Shown: positions 1-10,855, counted from the first letter of the stretch. The stretch is 64,000 nucleotides of DNA from Mycobacterium sp. 852002-51163_SCH5372311 (GCF_001667115.1 NZ_LZIJ01000090.1:1-64000), one strand, 5' to 3'. Program-made: numbers and translations. Notes: generated by a model not told the origin, from the sequence alone.

Positions 1-941
1 ATGTTTTCGACCGCGTCTTGGGGCGTCGTTCGCACCGGCACACCGCGGCGGACGGCGTCGACGAACGCGTCGAGCTGGTAGGCGTAGGACGGTCGACGCC
101 CGAGACGTTCGACGCGCTTGCCGTCCGACGATCGGACCGCGAGCCGATGGTAGAACTGCGGCATGACGGGATTGAAAACACGCAGCTCGCCGCGTTCGCC
201 GACGACCTTGGCGCTGATCTGCAGCAGGCGCTTGGACCACATCGAGCACCGGACCCGACCGGTGTGCCCGTCGGCGAAGCGCAAGTCTGCCGTCATTGCG
301 CGGTCGACCTGAGGATCTCGCAACTTCGCCTGCGCGGAAACGACTTCCGGGATGGAACCGCCGAAGGTGCGGGCCATGTGCACCGCGTAGCAGCCCGCAT
401 CCATGGTGGCGCCGCCGGCGAGCGAATAGTTGTAGCGGATGTCGGAAAATCGCGGCAGCGGGAAACACAGGGCCGCCTCGACCCGCCGCAGCTTCCCCAG
501 CTCGCCCGAGGTGATGATCGCCTCGACGCGCAGGGCCAGCGGATGGTAGCGATAGTGGAACGCCTCCATCACGACGCGATCCGATGCGGCGGAAAGCTCC
601 GCGATCTCGCGCGCCTCGACAGCGTTTGCGGTGAAAGGCTTTTCGCACAGCACATGCTTCCCTGCGGCCAGTGCTGCTCGGGTCCACTTGCCGTGCAGAC
701 CATTCGGCAGTGGGTTGTACACGGCATCGACTTCGGGGTCGGCGATCAAAGCGTCGTAGTTGTCGTGTACTCGGGTAATGCCGTGTTTTGCCGCAAAGGT
801 TTGGGCGCGCGACACATCGCGTGCGGCTACCGCTGCTACCACCGCTTCGGCGTTGTCTTTGGTCGGGTTGATGAGCGCCATCGGCGCGATGCGTGCCGCA
901 CCCAGGACGCCGATCCGCAGCGGGGCCGCTTGTCCAGTCAC
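1..941 (-). CDS. Gfo/Idh/MocA-family oxidoreductase, C-terminus cut by window
   Basis: NAD(P)-dependent dehydrogenase of the Gfo/Idh/MocA family; the substrate is probably a sugar, a polyol or a dihydrodiol. The reading frame runs off the left edge, so about 313 residues are visible and the C-terminus is missing. The N-terminus has a Rossmann start (GVLGAARIAP, about residues 11-20). The family motif CEKPF lies near residue 97, and GCYAVH comes further on. The GTG start at 941 has no Shine-Dalgarno but sits 7 nt after a TANNNT hexamer (949-954), which would suit a leaderless transcript. It follows the FAD monooxygenase by 25 bp on the same strand. The family call is firm and the substrate is unknown. 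Confidence 0.85.
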   Translation of the reverse strand, partial: MTGQAAPLRIGVLGAARIAPMALINPTKDNAEAVVAAVAARDVSRAQTFAAKHGITRVHDNYDALIADPEVDAVYNPLPNGLHGKWTRAALAAGKHVLCEKPFTANAVEAREIAELSAASDRVVMEAFHYRYHPLALRVEAIITSGELGKLRRVEAALCFPLPRFSDIRYNYSLAGGATMDAGCYAVHMARTFGGSIPEVVSAQAKLRDPQVDRAMTADLRFADGHTGRVRCSMWSKRLLQISAKVVGERGELRVFNPVMPQFYHRLAVRSSDGKRVERLGRRPSYAYQLDAFVDAVRRGVPVRTTPQDAVEN

Positions 942-966
942 GAAGTGAACGCTAGCAGCCGCCGGG

Positions 967-2184
967 TCAACGACGCGCGAATGCGGGGGCGCGCTCGGGC
1001 CGCACTCCGACCCCGATGAAATAGGCGGGCACAAAGGACAGCCAGGGCAGTCGTTGCACCAAGCCGAGCAGGGCTGTCGGCGGGGTGGGGTCTGCTCCTC
1101 GTAGCAGCGGCCCGAGCAGAGTGCGCTGCAGCATCCGTTGCACAGCCTGGGTGACGGCGGTAGGAAACAGGCGGCGGCGCCGGACCGCCGCCAGATCGCG
1201 CTCGGTGACGTGGTGCCGGCGCAGCGGTTCGGCCAATACCCTTGCCGCCGCGACGGCATCTTGGACAGCCAGGTTGATGCCGACGCCGCCCAGTGGAGAC
1301 ATCGCGTGCGCGGCATCGCCGATACACAGCAGCCCGTCAATGTGCCAGCGATGCAGCCGATCTACCCGGACGTCGAGATGCTTGACTTCATCCATGGATT
1401 CCAGCGCGGCCACGGAGTGGGTCATGTCGGGTAGCAACGCTCCGACGTCGCGCCGGAACGCTTCGATGCCCCGCGCTCGCAGTTCGCCATCCGTGCCCTT
1501 GGGTCCGAGATAAGCGATCTGGTAATAGCCTTCGCGCGGGATGACGCCGAGGGCCTTGCCTGGACCGACCCGAGGCAGGAAGGAGAATTGGGTGTCTTCC
1601 TCGTGCGGAAGCCGGAACCACCACACGTCGAAATTGACCGGGTACTCGTGTCGCTTCAACCCGGCTTCGTGCGGAGCGATCGACCAGCGCCCGTCGCATG
1701 CAACGGTCAGTTCGGCTTTCAGTTCGCCGGCACCTTCGGGTCCTGTATAGCGCACCCCGGCAACCCTGCCGGCGTCCCACAACAGGCCGGTGGCTTCGGT
1801 GTTCATCCGCAACGTGAACGTGGGCTCGGCTTCGGCGGCCTCGGCCAGGAGCTTCAACAAGTCCCACTGCGGCACCATTGCGACAAAAGGATGCGGTTGA
1901 CGCAAACGTCCGAAATCGACGTAGGTCACCGAGCGGCCGTCCGCCTCGAATGTCGCCTTGTGCACCTCGGTGTGGGGTAGAGCAGCGAACCGCTCCCACA
2001 AGCCCAGTTCGTCGAGCAACCGCATCGTCGTCGGATGCACCGTGTCACCGCGGAAGTCGCGCAGGAAGTCGCCGTGCTTCTCCAGCAGGGTGACCTCCAC
2101 GCCTGCCCGGGCCAACAGCAGCCCGAGGACCATTCCGGCCGGGCCGCCGCCGATTATCGCGCACGTGGTGGTGTCAACCATCAT
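967..2184 (-). CDS. Class A FAD-dependent monooxygenase (PHBH fold)
   Basis: Flavoprotein monooxygenase of the p-hydroxybenzoate hydroxylase type, 405 aa, cytosolic; it would use NAD(P)H and O2 to hydroxylate an aromatic or similar substrate. The N-terminal FAD-binding motif is GGGPAG (about residues 12-17). The DG motif appears as VACDGRW, and the second FAD motif is CIGDAAHAMSPLGGVGIN in the last third. Length is normal for single-component members. The start could be either of two adjacent ATG codons (2184 or 2181). The gene lies 81 bp downstream of the arylsulfatase on the same strand and just upstream of the partial Gfo/Idh gene. The substrate cannot be assigned. Confidence 0.88.
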   Translation of the reverse strand: MMVDTTTCAIIGGGPAGMVLGLLLARAGVEVTLLEKHGDFLRDFRGDTVHPTTMRLLDELGLWERFAALPHTEVHKATFEADGRSVTYVDFGRLRQPHPFVAMVPQWDLLKLLAEAAEAEPTFTLRMNTEATGLLWDAGRVAGVRYTGPEGAGELKAELTVACDGRWSIAPHEAGLKRHEYPVNFDVWWFRLPHEEDTQFSFLPRVGPGKALGVIPREGYYQIAYLGPKGTDGELRARGIEAFRRDVGALLPDMTHSVAALESMDEVKHLDVRVDRLHRWHIDGLLCIGDAAHAMSPLGGVGINLAVQDAVAAARVLAEPLRRHHVTERDLAAVRRRRLFPTAVTQAVQRMLQRTLLGPLLRGADPTPPTALLGLVQRLPWLSFVPAYFIGVGVRPERAPAFARR

Positions 2185-2265
2185 CGCTCAGCATACGGGC
2201 CAGCTGACCCGTCGCCACAACGAGCAAGCTGTCCCATACGAAATCGCTTCCAGCACAATGCACTT

Positions 2266-3942
<1,677 letters not shown>

Positions 3943-3955
3943 TCAGGATCGTTGA

Positions 3956-5986
3956 ATGCCGCTAGCTGTGGGAACGGTGGTCGCCGGCTACCGGATCGAG
4001 GGTGTGCTGGGCTCCGGGGGTATGGGCACGGTGTATCTGGCGCGCCATCCAACTCTGCCCCGCAGCGATGCGCTGAAGATCCTGTCCACCGAGCTTTCCC
4101 TGGACCAAAAGTTCCGTGCCCGATTCATCCGCGAAGCCGATCTGGCCGCCACGTTGAATCATCCCAATATCGTCACGGTCTTCGATCGCGGCGAAACAGC
4201 AGACGCTCAGCTCTGGATAGCCATGGAGTATGTCAAAGGCACTGCGGCCAATGATATTTCGAGCGTCAACCTCACGCCGGCACGGATCACGCGCATAACC
4301 ACCGGCGTCGCCAGGGCGCTCGATTACGCCCATTCCCGCCGGGTTCTGCACCGCGACGTCAAACCCGGGAACTTCCTGGTTTCCGGACCCATGGACATCC
4401 CAGCGGCCGATCAGGAGCGAGTTCTGCTCGCCGATTTCGGGATCGCTCGCGCGCTTGACGATGCCTCCTCACTGACCGCGACCGGCTCGCTGGTCTTCAC
4501 AGCGGCGTATGCCGCGCCGGAGGCAATCGAAGGCGAAACTGTCGACCATCGGGCCGATATCTATTCGCTGGGCTGCTCGCTGTTTCGGCTGCTGACCGGC
4601 AGAACACCGTACGGTGAAACCGGTTCGCTGCCAGCGATGTTGATGGCCCACATGATGCGGCCCGTGCCACGCCCGAGCGAGGTGACCCCGGGCCTGCCAC
4701 CGGCCATCGACGCCGTGATTGCCCGCGCGATGGCGAAGAATCCAGGCGAGCGGTTCAGCACCGCGGGTGAGCTCGCCGCCGCGACCGCGGCAGCATTGAC
4801 CGGTCATCCCGCCGCGCCCTCGTCCGGCAGTGGGTCCCAGACACGGAGTTGGACAACACGGCCGGTGTCGCACCCGACCCCGCCTCCGGCCCTGAGCAGC
4901 GGCCCCGCACGGCAGGAGCCGACGCAGCCGCCGACGCCGCTCGGGCATCAGGTTGCGCCGGCGCCGCACCCGCCACCGGCCACGCCGTCTTTCGTCCCCG
5001 AAAGTCCTGGGCAACGGCCGCGGCGACGGCGCAGGCGGGCCCTCATCCTGACGGCGTTGGCGCTCACCGTGGTCGCGGTGGCCACAACCGTGACCGTATC
5101 TCTGGTCGGACACCACCGTGGTGGCGGATTGGCGCCGTATCAGCCGCAGACGCTCACCGGAGTCCATGGGGATGTTCGTCTTGATCAGCGGCCGCTGGCC
5201 ATCGCGGCCCTGGGACCCGGCGATCCCGACGCGGTGCTGTCGCTCGGCGTCCAACCGGTGGTGATCGGAGGCATGACGGGCAACTTGCCCAGTTGGATTC
5301 AGCCCCTGGTGCATTCGTCGCCGCCGGTGCTGGGAACGCCCAATCCGGCAGCGGTAGCGGCAGCCAAACCCGACCTGATCATCGATACCGGCGACGTCGA
5401 CAAAGCCACCTACGACAAGTTGGCCGCCGTCGCGCCAACGCTGACCCGTCCGGCTGACAGCACGCAAGACTGGACCTGGCAGGCGCAGCTGACGTGGATC
5501 GCTCAGGCGCTCGGCCGCTCCGATACCGCGAAAACGCTGATCGCCGATGCTGGGTCGCGACTTGCCACCATCAAATCGCAACACCCGGGCTTTGGCGGCA
5601 AATCGATCACCGTGGTGAACTTCTCCGGTGTCGCCACCACCGCCGCGGCGCGCGTGTCACGGCCGACGAGCTACCTGGAAAATCTGGGATTCAGTTACAA
5701 CACCAACTTCCGACGCGGGCCCACTGAGCCCCCCGAAGTACCGCTGGACACCCCGACCGCGTTTTCCCAGGCTCAGTCGACCGCGGTTATGGTTTTGTGC
5801 CGCACCGATCCAGCCGCTGGCGGCGGCGGATACAACGGTCTACCAACGGGTTTCAACGCATATACCGGTATCTTGGTCATCATCGACGACCCGGCCACCA
5901 TCGCCGCGTTCAACACCGGCGGTCCTGCCGCCAATGCCTATCTCAACCAAGCGCTGGTCAACAAACTGGCCAACCAAATCCATTAA
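3956..5986 (+). CDS. Receptor Ser/Thr kinase with FecB-like periplasmic-binding sensor domain
   Basis: Transmembrane Ser/Thr kinase, 676 aa. The kinase domain (about 1-275) resembles PknF/PknJ: Gly loop LGSGGMGTVY at 18-27, Lys41 in ALKIL, HRDVKPGN from 132, DFG at 160-162, APE at 187-189, so it should be active. A Pro-rich linker (about 280-350) leads to a basic stretch and one membrane helix (about 360-382). The remaining ~290 residues, predicted outside the membrane, read as a class III periplasmic-binding protein of the FecB/siderophore type (LSLGVQPVVIGG, AAKPDLIIDTGD, a central helix, then ITVVNFSG). No lipobox is present. An AGGA site lies 7 nt before the ATG. A fused ligand-sensing kinase is inferred; the ligand, perhaps a ferric siderophore, is unproven. 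Confidence 0.85.
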   Translation: MPLAVGTVVAGYRIEGVLGSGGMGTVYLARHPTLPRSDALKILSTELSLDQKFRARFIREADLAATLNHPNIVTVFDRGETADAQLWIAMEYVKGTAANDISSVNLTPARITRITTGVARALDYAHSRRVLHRDVKPGNFLVSGPMDIPAADQERVLLADFGIARALDDASSLTATGSLVFTAAYAAPEAIEGETVDHRADIYSLGCSLFRLLTGRTPYGETGSLPAMLMAHMMRPVPRPSEVTPGLPPAIDAVIARAMAKNPGERFSTAGELAAATAAALTGHPAAPSSGSGSQTRSWTTRPVSHPTPPPALSSGPARQEPTQPPTPLGHQVAPAPHPPPATPSFVPESPGQRPRRRRRRALILTALALTVVAVATTVTVSLVGHHRGGGLAPYQPQTLTGVHGDVRLDQRPLAIAALGPGDPDAVLSLGVQPVVIGGMTGNLPSWIQPLVHSSPPVLGTPNPAAVAAAKPDLIIDTGDVDKATYDKLAAVAPTLTRPADSTQDWTWQAQLTWIAQALGRSDTAKTLIADAGSRLATIKSQHPGFGGKSITVVNFSGVATTAAARVSRPTSYLENLGFSYNTNFRRGPTEPPEVPLDTPTAFSQAQSTAVMVLCRTDPAAGGGGYNGLPTGFNAYTGILVIIDDPATIAAFNTGGPAANAYLNQALVNKLANQIH

Positions 5987-6003
5987 GCCTTAGCTTTTTG
6001 ATT

Positions 6004-6124
6004 GTGAAACCTGGGCTTTGATGGTGAAGCCTGGGCGGAACTATGGCCAGTGGTACCGCCCTGTGTTCACGCGCGAAACCCAGGATTCACTCTCGAAGCC
6101 CAGGATTCACACGGAAAGCCTGGG
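6004..6124. repeat. Array of 12-bp direct and inverted repeats with 20-bp period
   Basis: Two forward copies GTGAAACCTGGG (6004-6015) and GTGAAGCCTGGG (6024-6035) are spaced exactly 20 bp apart. Two reverse copies CCCAGGATTCAC (6079-6090, 6099-6110) are also 20 bp apart, and a partial forward copy GAAAGCCTGGG follows at 6114-6124. The forward and reverse sets can pair into a long hairpin. The array fills the gap between the convergent kinase and amidohydrolase genes. It could act as a bidirectional terminator or be an intergenic repeat family. Confidence 0.75.
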
Positions 6125-6157
6125 CAACGAAGGCGGCGCGCAATGCCGTCGAAGTCT

Positions 6158-7426
6158 TCAGAAAGCGTCCGGATCCTGCTGTATTTCCGACGGCACCGGG
6201 TGGCGGTATAAGCGCGAGGCGTTCTCCCAGGTGAACCTGCGGATCACGTCCGGCGGCAGGTCGCCGATCTGTTCATGGATCGTTTCCTGGGTGTGCGGCC
6301 AGGTCGAATCACAGTGCGGGTAGTCAGCTTCCAACATGATGTTGTCCACGCCGATCCGGTCCCGCTGGACGAACGACGACTTGTCCTCGACCGCGCAGAA
6401 CCAGAAGTTGCGTGTGAAAACCTCTGCGGGAGTCAGACTCTCACCCAGCGCCCGCCAGGTGCCATACATCTCGTGGTAGCTCAGCATATGGTCGAGCCGG
6501 TCCAGCAACCCGGCAACCCAGCCGATTCCGCCCTCTGACAGACAGACCTTGAGATCGGGAAACCTGCTGGGCAGTCCCGAATACAACCAGTCGACCGCCG
6601 CCGAAATGGCATAGGCGAAGAACAGCACACCCTGAACGTCGGGCGGCGCATCCTCCGTGGTAGACGGCGACGAACCCGAAGATCCGATGTGCAGATTCAC
6701 CACCGTGCCGGTCTCCGCACATGCGGCCATCATCGGATCCCAATGACCTGAATGAATGCTCGGCAGTTCAAGCATCGCCGGGTTCTCGCTGAAAGTGATT
6801 GCGTGGAAGCCACGCTCGGCGTTCTCGTAGATCATGTTGGCGCCGACCTCGGGATCGAGCAGCCACGGCAATTGGCACGGAATGATCCGGTCGGGATACG
6901 AACCCGCCCAGACTTCGAGGTGCCAATCATTCCATGCCCGCACCGAGGCGAGCGCCAGGTCGCGGTCCTTGGTCACCTGCTGCAGCCGCTGGCCGGCGAA
7001 GCCCGGCAGGAACGACGGAAAATTGAGCGAGGCGTAGATGCCGTTGAGATCCATGTCCTTGATGCGCGCATGGATATCCCATGCACCCCTGCGCATTTCG
7101 TCGAATCGAACCGGCTCGAAGCCGTATTCGGACACCGGCCGCCCGACCACGGCGTTGAAGCCTACGTTGGGCAATTCCCGGCCGTCGTAGACCCACGTCT
7201 GGCCGCCCTGCCCGTTGTCCACGACTTTGGGGGCGCGATCGGAGAACCTTTGCGGCATACGTCCGGCGAAGGTGTCCGGAGGTTCGACGATGTGGTCGTC
7301 TACCGAGATCACCGTGTAGCGGCGCCGCGCCCGGGGCGGATCGGGCAGGAAGGTGACCGAACGTTCGGCGCCGGTTTTGGCGGTGGTGAAGCTCAAATTG
7401 GCGGCCAGCTCGTCGATGGATTTCAT
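6158..7426 (-). CDS. Amidohydrolase-family (Amidohydro_2) metal-dependent hydrolase or decarboxylase
   Basis: TIM-barrel protein of the amidohydrolase-2/ACMSD group, 422 aa. The barrel opens with SVDDHIVEPPD, a form common in mycobacterial members. NLHIGSSGS contributes a probable metal-binding His, and EADYPHCDSTWP near the C-terminus contributes the usual Asp. Many relatives are decarboxylases or C-C hydrolases rather than amidases. An in-frame TTG at 7435 is possible, but the ATG at 7426 is preferred because an AAGGAG lies 12 nt upstream of it against only 3 nt for the TTG. The gene follows the CoA ligase and class II aldolase on the same strand, separated by a strong hairpin, and may act in the same pathway on an aromatic or branched acid. 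Confidence 0.82.
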   Translation of the reverse strand: MKSIDELAANLSFTTAKTGAERSVTFLPDPPRARRRYTVISVDDHIVEPPDTFAGRMPQRFSDRAPKVVDNGQGGQTWVYDGRELPNVGFNAVVGRPVSEYGFEPVRFDEMRRGAWDIHARIKDMDLNGIYASLNFPSFLPGFAGQRLQQVTKDRDLALASVRAWNDWHLEVWAGSYPDRIIPCQLPWLLDPEVGANMIYENAERGFHAITFSENPAMLELPSIHSGHWDPMMAACAETGTVVNLHIGSSGSSPSTTEDAPPDVQGVLFFAYAISAAVDWLYSGLPSRFPDLKVCLSEGGIGWVAGLLDRLDHMLSYHEMYGTWRALGESLTPAEVFTRNFWFCAVEDKSSFVQRDRIGVDNIMLEADYPHCDSTWPHTQETIHEQIGDLPPDVIRRFTWENASRLYRHPVPSEIQQDPDAF

Positions 7427-7461
7427 GGTCGGCAATCTCTCCTTGCGGGGGCTATGTCAGC

Positions 7462-7521
7462 GCGAGCAGACGCAAAAGCACTGAATTCGAGCCGAATTGA
7501 CGTGCTTTTGCGTCTGTTCGC
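7462..7521. terminator. 20-bp-arm hairpin after the aldolase gene
   Basis: The left arm at 7462-7481 and right arm at 7502-7521 are complementary at 19 of 20 positions around a 20-nt loop. The element begins 3 bp after the aldolase stop codon (reading right to left) and lies upstream of the amidohydrolase. The arm contains AGACGCAAAAGCAC. A diverged copy lies at 28211-28269, also just after a stop codon. This suggests a repeated terminator or transcript-end element. Confidence 0.65.
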
Positions 7522-7524
7522 GGT

Positions 7525-8298
7525 TCAGGTGAGCACATCGGGATCGGCTTTGATGGTCATCCGCGCGGCCCCCGCCCAATAGACGTCGGCGGCGCGTTCG
7601 ATCAGCGATCGTTGCATCCCCGCCATGTCCGACCATTTCATGTGCAGCGGCTCGGTGGCGGTCAGCATGACGTCGTAGGCCAGCTTGCACACCCGCTCGA
7701 TCGACGCCGCTCGATAGACGGCCTCGGGCAGATTGCGGCCGGTCGCGATGACGCCGTGGTTGGCCAGAATCGTGAGGTTGGCGCCGCCGATGCGGGCCGC
7801 GAGTTCGGCTGCGCCAGAGGCGCTGTCGATTTCGCCGTCGTAGGTATCGACCAGGCAGAGGTCGTCCAGGAACAGCGAACCGGTCTGATGCACCAGGTCG
7901 GGCAAGCGGCCCAGGGCGGCGAGCAGGCATACGTAGTACGGGTGGTTGTGGATGACCACGCGGGCGTCATCGCGCACCCGGTGCAGTTCGGTGTGGATGT
8001 GGATGGCCGGAGTGACGTCCCAACGGCCACGCACTACCCGCGCGTCGCTGTCCACCACGCAGATATCCGACGCGGTCAGTTCGGCCCACCACAGGCCCCA
8101 CGGATTGACCAACATGTTCGTTTGCCCGTCGGGCTGCCAGGTGATGTGTCCGGCCATGTTCTCCGCGAACCCGATCGCAGCGAGATGGCGGAAGGCCACG
8201 GCCAGCGCCTGCTCGTCGGACAGCTCGACCCCGATCGGGGGCACCACCGACGGCGCCCACACCTCGAGGCCGCCTGGGCGTGCGTCAGGAGCATTCAC
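7525..8298 (-). CDS. Class II aldolase/adducin family protein
   Basis: Zinc-dependent class II aldolase/adducin-fold protein, 257 aa. Members include fuculose-phosphate aldolase-like lyases and aromatic-acid decarboxylases. The probable metal-site histidines are in HIHTELH, VIHNHPYY and ANHGVIATG, in the order typical of the fold. The start is the GTG at 8298, with a near-perfect GGAGG 6 nt upstream; it overlaps the end of the CoA ligase gene by 14 bp, so translation is probably coupled. With the ligase upstream and an amidohydrolase downstream, a role in breaking down an activated acid is likely, but the reaction cannot be named. Confidence 0.85.
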   Translation of the reverse strand: MNAPDARPGGLEVWAPSVVPPIGVELSDEQALAVAFRHLAAIGFAENMAGHITWQPDGQTNMLVNPWGLWWAELTASDICVVDSDARVVRGRWDVTPAIHIHTELHRVRDDARVVIHNHPYYVCLLAALGRLPDLVHQTGSLFLDDLCLVDTYDGEIDSASGAAELAARIGGANLTILANHGVIATGRNLPEAVYRAASIERVCKLAYDVMLTATEPLHMKWSDMAGMQRSLIERAADVYWAGAARMTIKADPDVLT

Positions 8299-9916
8299 AA
8301 TTGGCCTCCATTTTGTCTCGAATGTCCGCGCGCAGCGCGCCTTTGGTGACCTTCCCGCCGGACGAACGGGGCAGTTCGTCGACCACGATGAGGCGTTCGG
8401 GAAGCAGCTCCTTCGAAGTCCCCAGCGCCAGCAGATGCTCGACGAGCTCAGGTAGGTCGATCTTGTGAGCATCGACGACTTCGGCGTAGACGCAAACCTT
8501 TTCGCCGAACACCGGGTCCGGCATCGCGACTGCGGCAGCCATCGCGATCGCGGGGTGCGTGGTAACCGCGTCCTCCACCTGTGCCGCGCTGATGTTCTTG
8601 CCGCCGCGCAAAATGAAATCCGATGTTCGGCCGGTGACGCTGAGGTAGCCATCGGCGTCGATCCGGCAGATATCACCCATCCGCATCCACCCGTCGCGGG
8701 TGAACAGCTTGTCGTGGTCGGTACCGCCGAGGTAGCCGAGACTGGTTGCCGGGCCGCGGCACGCGGGCTGACCTTGCCCGGTCGCAGTGACGTCGCGGTC
8801 GCCGTCGAAGAGCCGCACCGACATCTCCGGCACGATCCGACCGCCCGTGCGGAGCCGGCGTTCGCGGGGGTCGTCCAGCGTGGTCGCGCTGAGCATTCCC
8901 GTCTCGTTGGAACCGTAGAACTGCAGGATCCTGGCCCCGGTGAGTTCCTCGAACTCGGCAGCCGGCCGATACGGCAATGCCTCCCCGCCGGCGAACACGA
9001 CACGCAACGAACTCAAGTCGAAGTCCCGTGACGCAACGTCGGCCATCAACATCGTCAATTGCGTACTGACGCAACATAACACGGTCACCCGACGCCGAGC
9101 GATCGCCTCGCAGGCCGCCCTCGCCGTGAACCGGTCCAGGATCACTGCGGTGGCTCCGAGGTAGATGGGGCTGGTGTGGCTGGTCCAGATCCCGAAGCCG
9201 AACGGCATGGGTATGACGGGTAAGAATATGTCGTCGCTGGTCAGTAACCCGTTGGCGACGGCCTTCTGGTGGAAGTAGAACCAACGGTTCTGGGTGTGCA
9301 CGACACACTTGGGCTGCCCCGTCGTGCCCGAGGTGGAGTTGATCAGGAAGACGTCGTCGGGGCCGAGCTGAGACGCGAGCGACGGTGCCCGCGGGTCGGC
9401 CTGGGTGTCCAGCCGCAGCGCACCCGCATCGTGGCCCAAGACGAGCGGCGCCAGCCTGAAGTCTGCGAGCTGCTCCGCGACCTGGGTCGCGGCTGCGCTG
9501 CGCTGGTGATCGCTGATCAGGATCTTGGGTTGCGAACTGCGCAGGATCGCAGCGGCCTCGCGGGTACCGGCGCGCGCGCCGATGCCGACGACGACGGCGC
9601 CGCAGCGTTCGACCGCGACGAACAGCGCGTGGATGGCGGCGGAGTCGCCGTGCCACACCGCTACCCGGTCGCCGCGCGTGACACCAACCCCGGCCAACTG
9701 CTGCGCCAGATCGCTTGCCGCATAGTCGAATTCGCTCCAGGTCAGCAGCATTCCCGGGTGGTCGATGTACGCGGTGCGGCCGGGTGAGCGAGCGGCATTG
9801 GCGCGCACCGCGTCGGACAGCGTGACGTCGGACCACCAACCCTGCGCTCGATACCGGGCGGCGTCCTCGGCGGTGAACGCGGGCGATCCTACGGCCTCCA
9901 GCCCACCAACGCTCAT
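8285..9916 (-). CDS. Acyl-CoA synthetase / AMP-dependent CoA ligase
   Basis: ANL-superfamily ligase (about 543 aa) that would activate a carboxylic acid to its CoA thioester through an acyl-adenylate. The P-loop STSGTTGQPK lies in the first half, FYGSNETG and the MGDICRIDADGYLSVTGR region follow, and the C-terminal catalytic Lys lies in SSGGKVTKGALR. The start ATG at 9916 places the N-terminus (MSVGGLEAVG) where family members begin; the frame is open further upstream but into the divergent gene's region. It heads the ligase/aldolase/amidohydrolase operon and is divergent to the DMT-type membrane protein. The substrate is probably an aromatic or branched acid. Confidence 0.88.
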   Translation of the reverse strand: MSVGGLEAVGSPAFTAEDAARYRAQGWWSDVTLSDAVRANAARSPGRTAYIDHPGMLLTWSEFDYAASDLAQQLAGVGVTRGDRVAVWHGDSAAIHALFVAVERCGAVVVGIGARAGTREAAAILRSSQPKILISDHQRSAAATQVAEQLADFRLAPLVLGHDAGALRLDTQADPRAPSLASQLGPDDVFLINSTSGTTGQPKCVVHTQNRWFYFHQKAVANGLLTSDDIFLPVIPMPFGFGIWTSHTSPIYLGATAVILDRFTARAACEAIARRRVTVLCCVSTQLTMLMADVASRDFDLSSLRVVFAGGEALPYRPAAEFEELTGARILQFYGSNETGMLSATTLDDPRERRLRTGGRIVPEMSVRLFDGDRDVTATGQGQPACRGPATSLGYLGGTDHDKLFTRDGWMRMGDICRIDADGYLSVTGRTSDFILRGGKNISAAQVEDAVTTHPAIAMAAAVAMPDPVFGEKVCVYAEVVDAHKIDLPELVEHLLALGTSKELLPERLIVVDELPRSSGGKVTKGALRADIRDKMEANCECS

Positions 9917-9990
9917 CAACCGATGATAGGGAACGAGGTGACAGTGGTTGCGGCGGCCCGAGGCGGCCCGCCACAGCATATTGTCGGTCT

Positions 9991-10842
9991 GTGCTAATCG
10001 GTTTCCTGCTGGCCCTGGGCTGTTCGGTGTGCTACGGCACGGCTTCGGTCTTGCAAGCGGTAGCGGCACGATCGGTGCAAGGCGAGAGCAGGTCGGGTGT
10101 CGACGCCGCGTTGGTATTGCGCGCTGCCAGGCAATGGCGATACCTCGCCGGCATCGGTCTTGACGGCCTCGGATTTGTCCTCCAGGTGATAGCACTGCGC
10201 TTGGTACCGATCTATGTCGTCGCCGCTGCGCTCGCCGCCTCGATCGCGGTCACCGGGATCGTCTCCGCGTGGGCCCTGTCTGCGCGACTGTCACCAGCCG
10301 AGTGGACAGCGGTAGGCATCGTCTGCGTGAGCCTCGCAGTACTCGCCGGCGCCGCCGGACCCGGGCACTTTCGGCGCGCACCGGCCGGCCTCGGCTGGGC
10401 CCTGTTGGGGGTGGTGGTCGCGATCCTGGTTGCCGGTGTCGCCGCTGGCCGGTTGAGTGATCGAGAGCGTGCCCTTGCCCTCGGCTTCGGTGCAGGCAGC
10501 GGCTTCGGTGTGGTGGAAGTCGGCGTGCGCCTGATCGACTTGATTGCCCCGACCAAAGCCGCCTTCTACACCAACCCGGCGCTGTACGCGGCGATCAGCG
10601 GCGGCGTCATCGGATTTCTTTTGTTCACATCCGCGTTGCAACGCGGGTCCGTAACCACGACAGTCGCCGCCATGGTCGTTGGTGAAACCGTTGCCCCGGC
10701 GCTAGTCGGGGCGGTGTGGCTCGGTGACCGCGCACGCGAGGGCCTCGGCTGGCTGGTCGTGTTGGGATTCGCGGTTGCGGTCGCCGGCACTCTGGGGCTG
10801 GCGCGATTCGGGGAAGCACCGAGCCCGGCGGAAGCAGACTGA
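9991..10842 (+). CDS. DMT-superfamily (EamA-like) integral membrane protein
   Basis: Multi-pass membrane protein of 283 aa with about nine or ten hydrophobic helices, resembling drug/metabolite transporters with two halves. Its signature features are the first helix (GFLLALGCSVCYGTASVLQA) and a Gly/Ala-rich second half ending in a short polar tail. The GTG start at 9991 lacks a clear ribosome-binding site, so a leaderless message is possible. It is divergent to the CoA ligase (74 bp gap) and convergent with the desaturase, 13 bp from its end. Similar mycobacterial proteins are annotated only as conserved membrane proteins, and the substrate is unknown. Confidence 0.8.
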   Translation: MLIGFLLALGCSVCYGTASVLQAVAARSVQGESRSGVDAALVLRAARQWRYLAGIGLDGLGFVLQVIALRLVPIYVVAAALAASIAVTGIVSAWALSARLSPAEWTAVGIVCVSLAVLAGAAGPGHFRRAPAGLGWALLGVVVAILVAGVAAGRLSDRERALALGFGAGSGFGVVEVGVRLIDLIAPTKAAFYTNPALYAAISGGVIGFLLFTSALQRGSVTTTVAAMVVGETVAPALVGAVWLGDRAREGLGWLVVLGFAVAVAGTLGLARFGEAPSPAEAD

Positions 10843-10855
10843 GACCCGAGCTGGC

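Noticed and set aside
18..1019. Plus-strand 333-aa open frame
   Set aside because: It is antisense to a clear Gfo/Idh/MocA enzyme with EKP motif; the plus-frame protein has no domain features and an Arg/Val-rich shadow composition.
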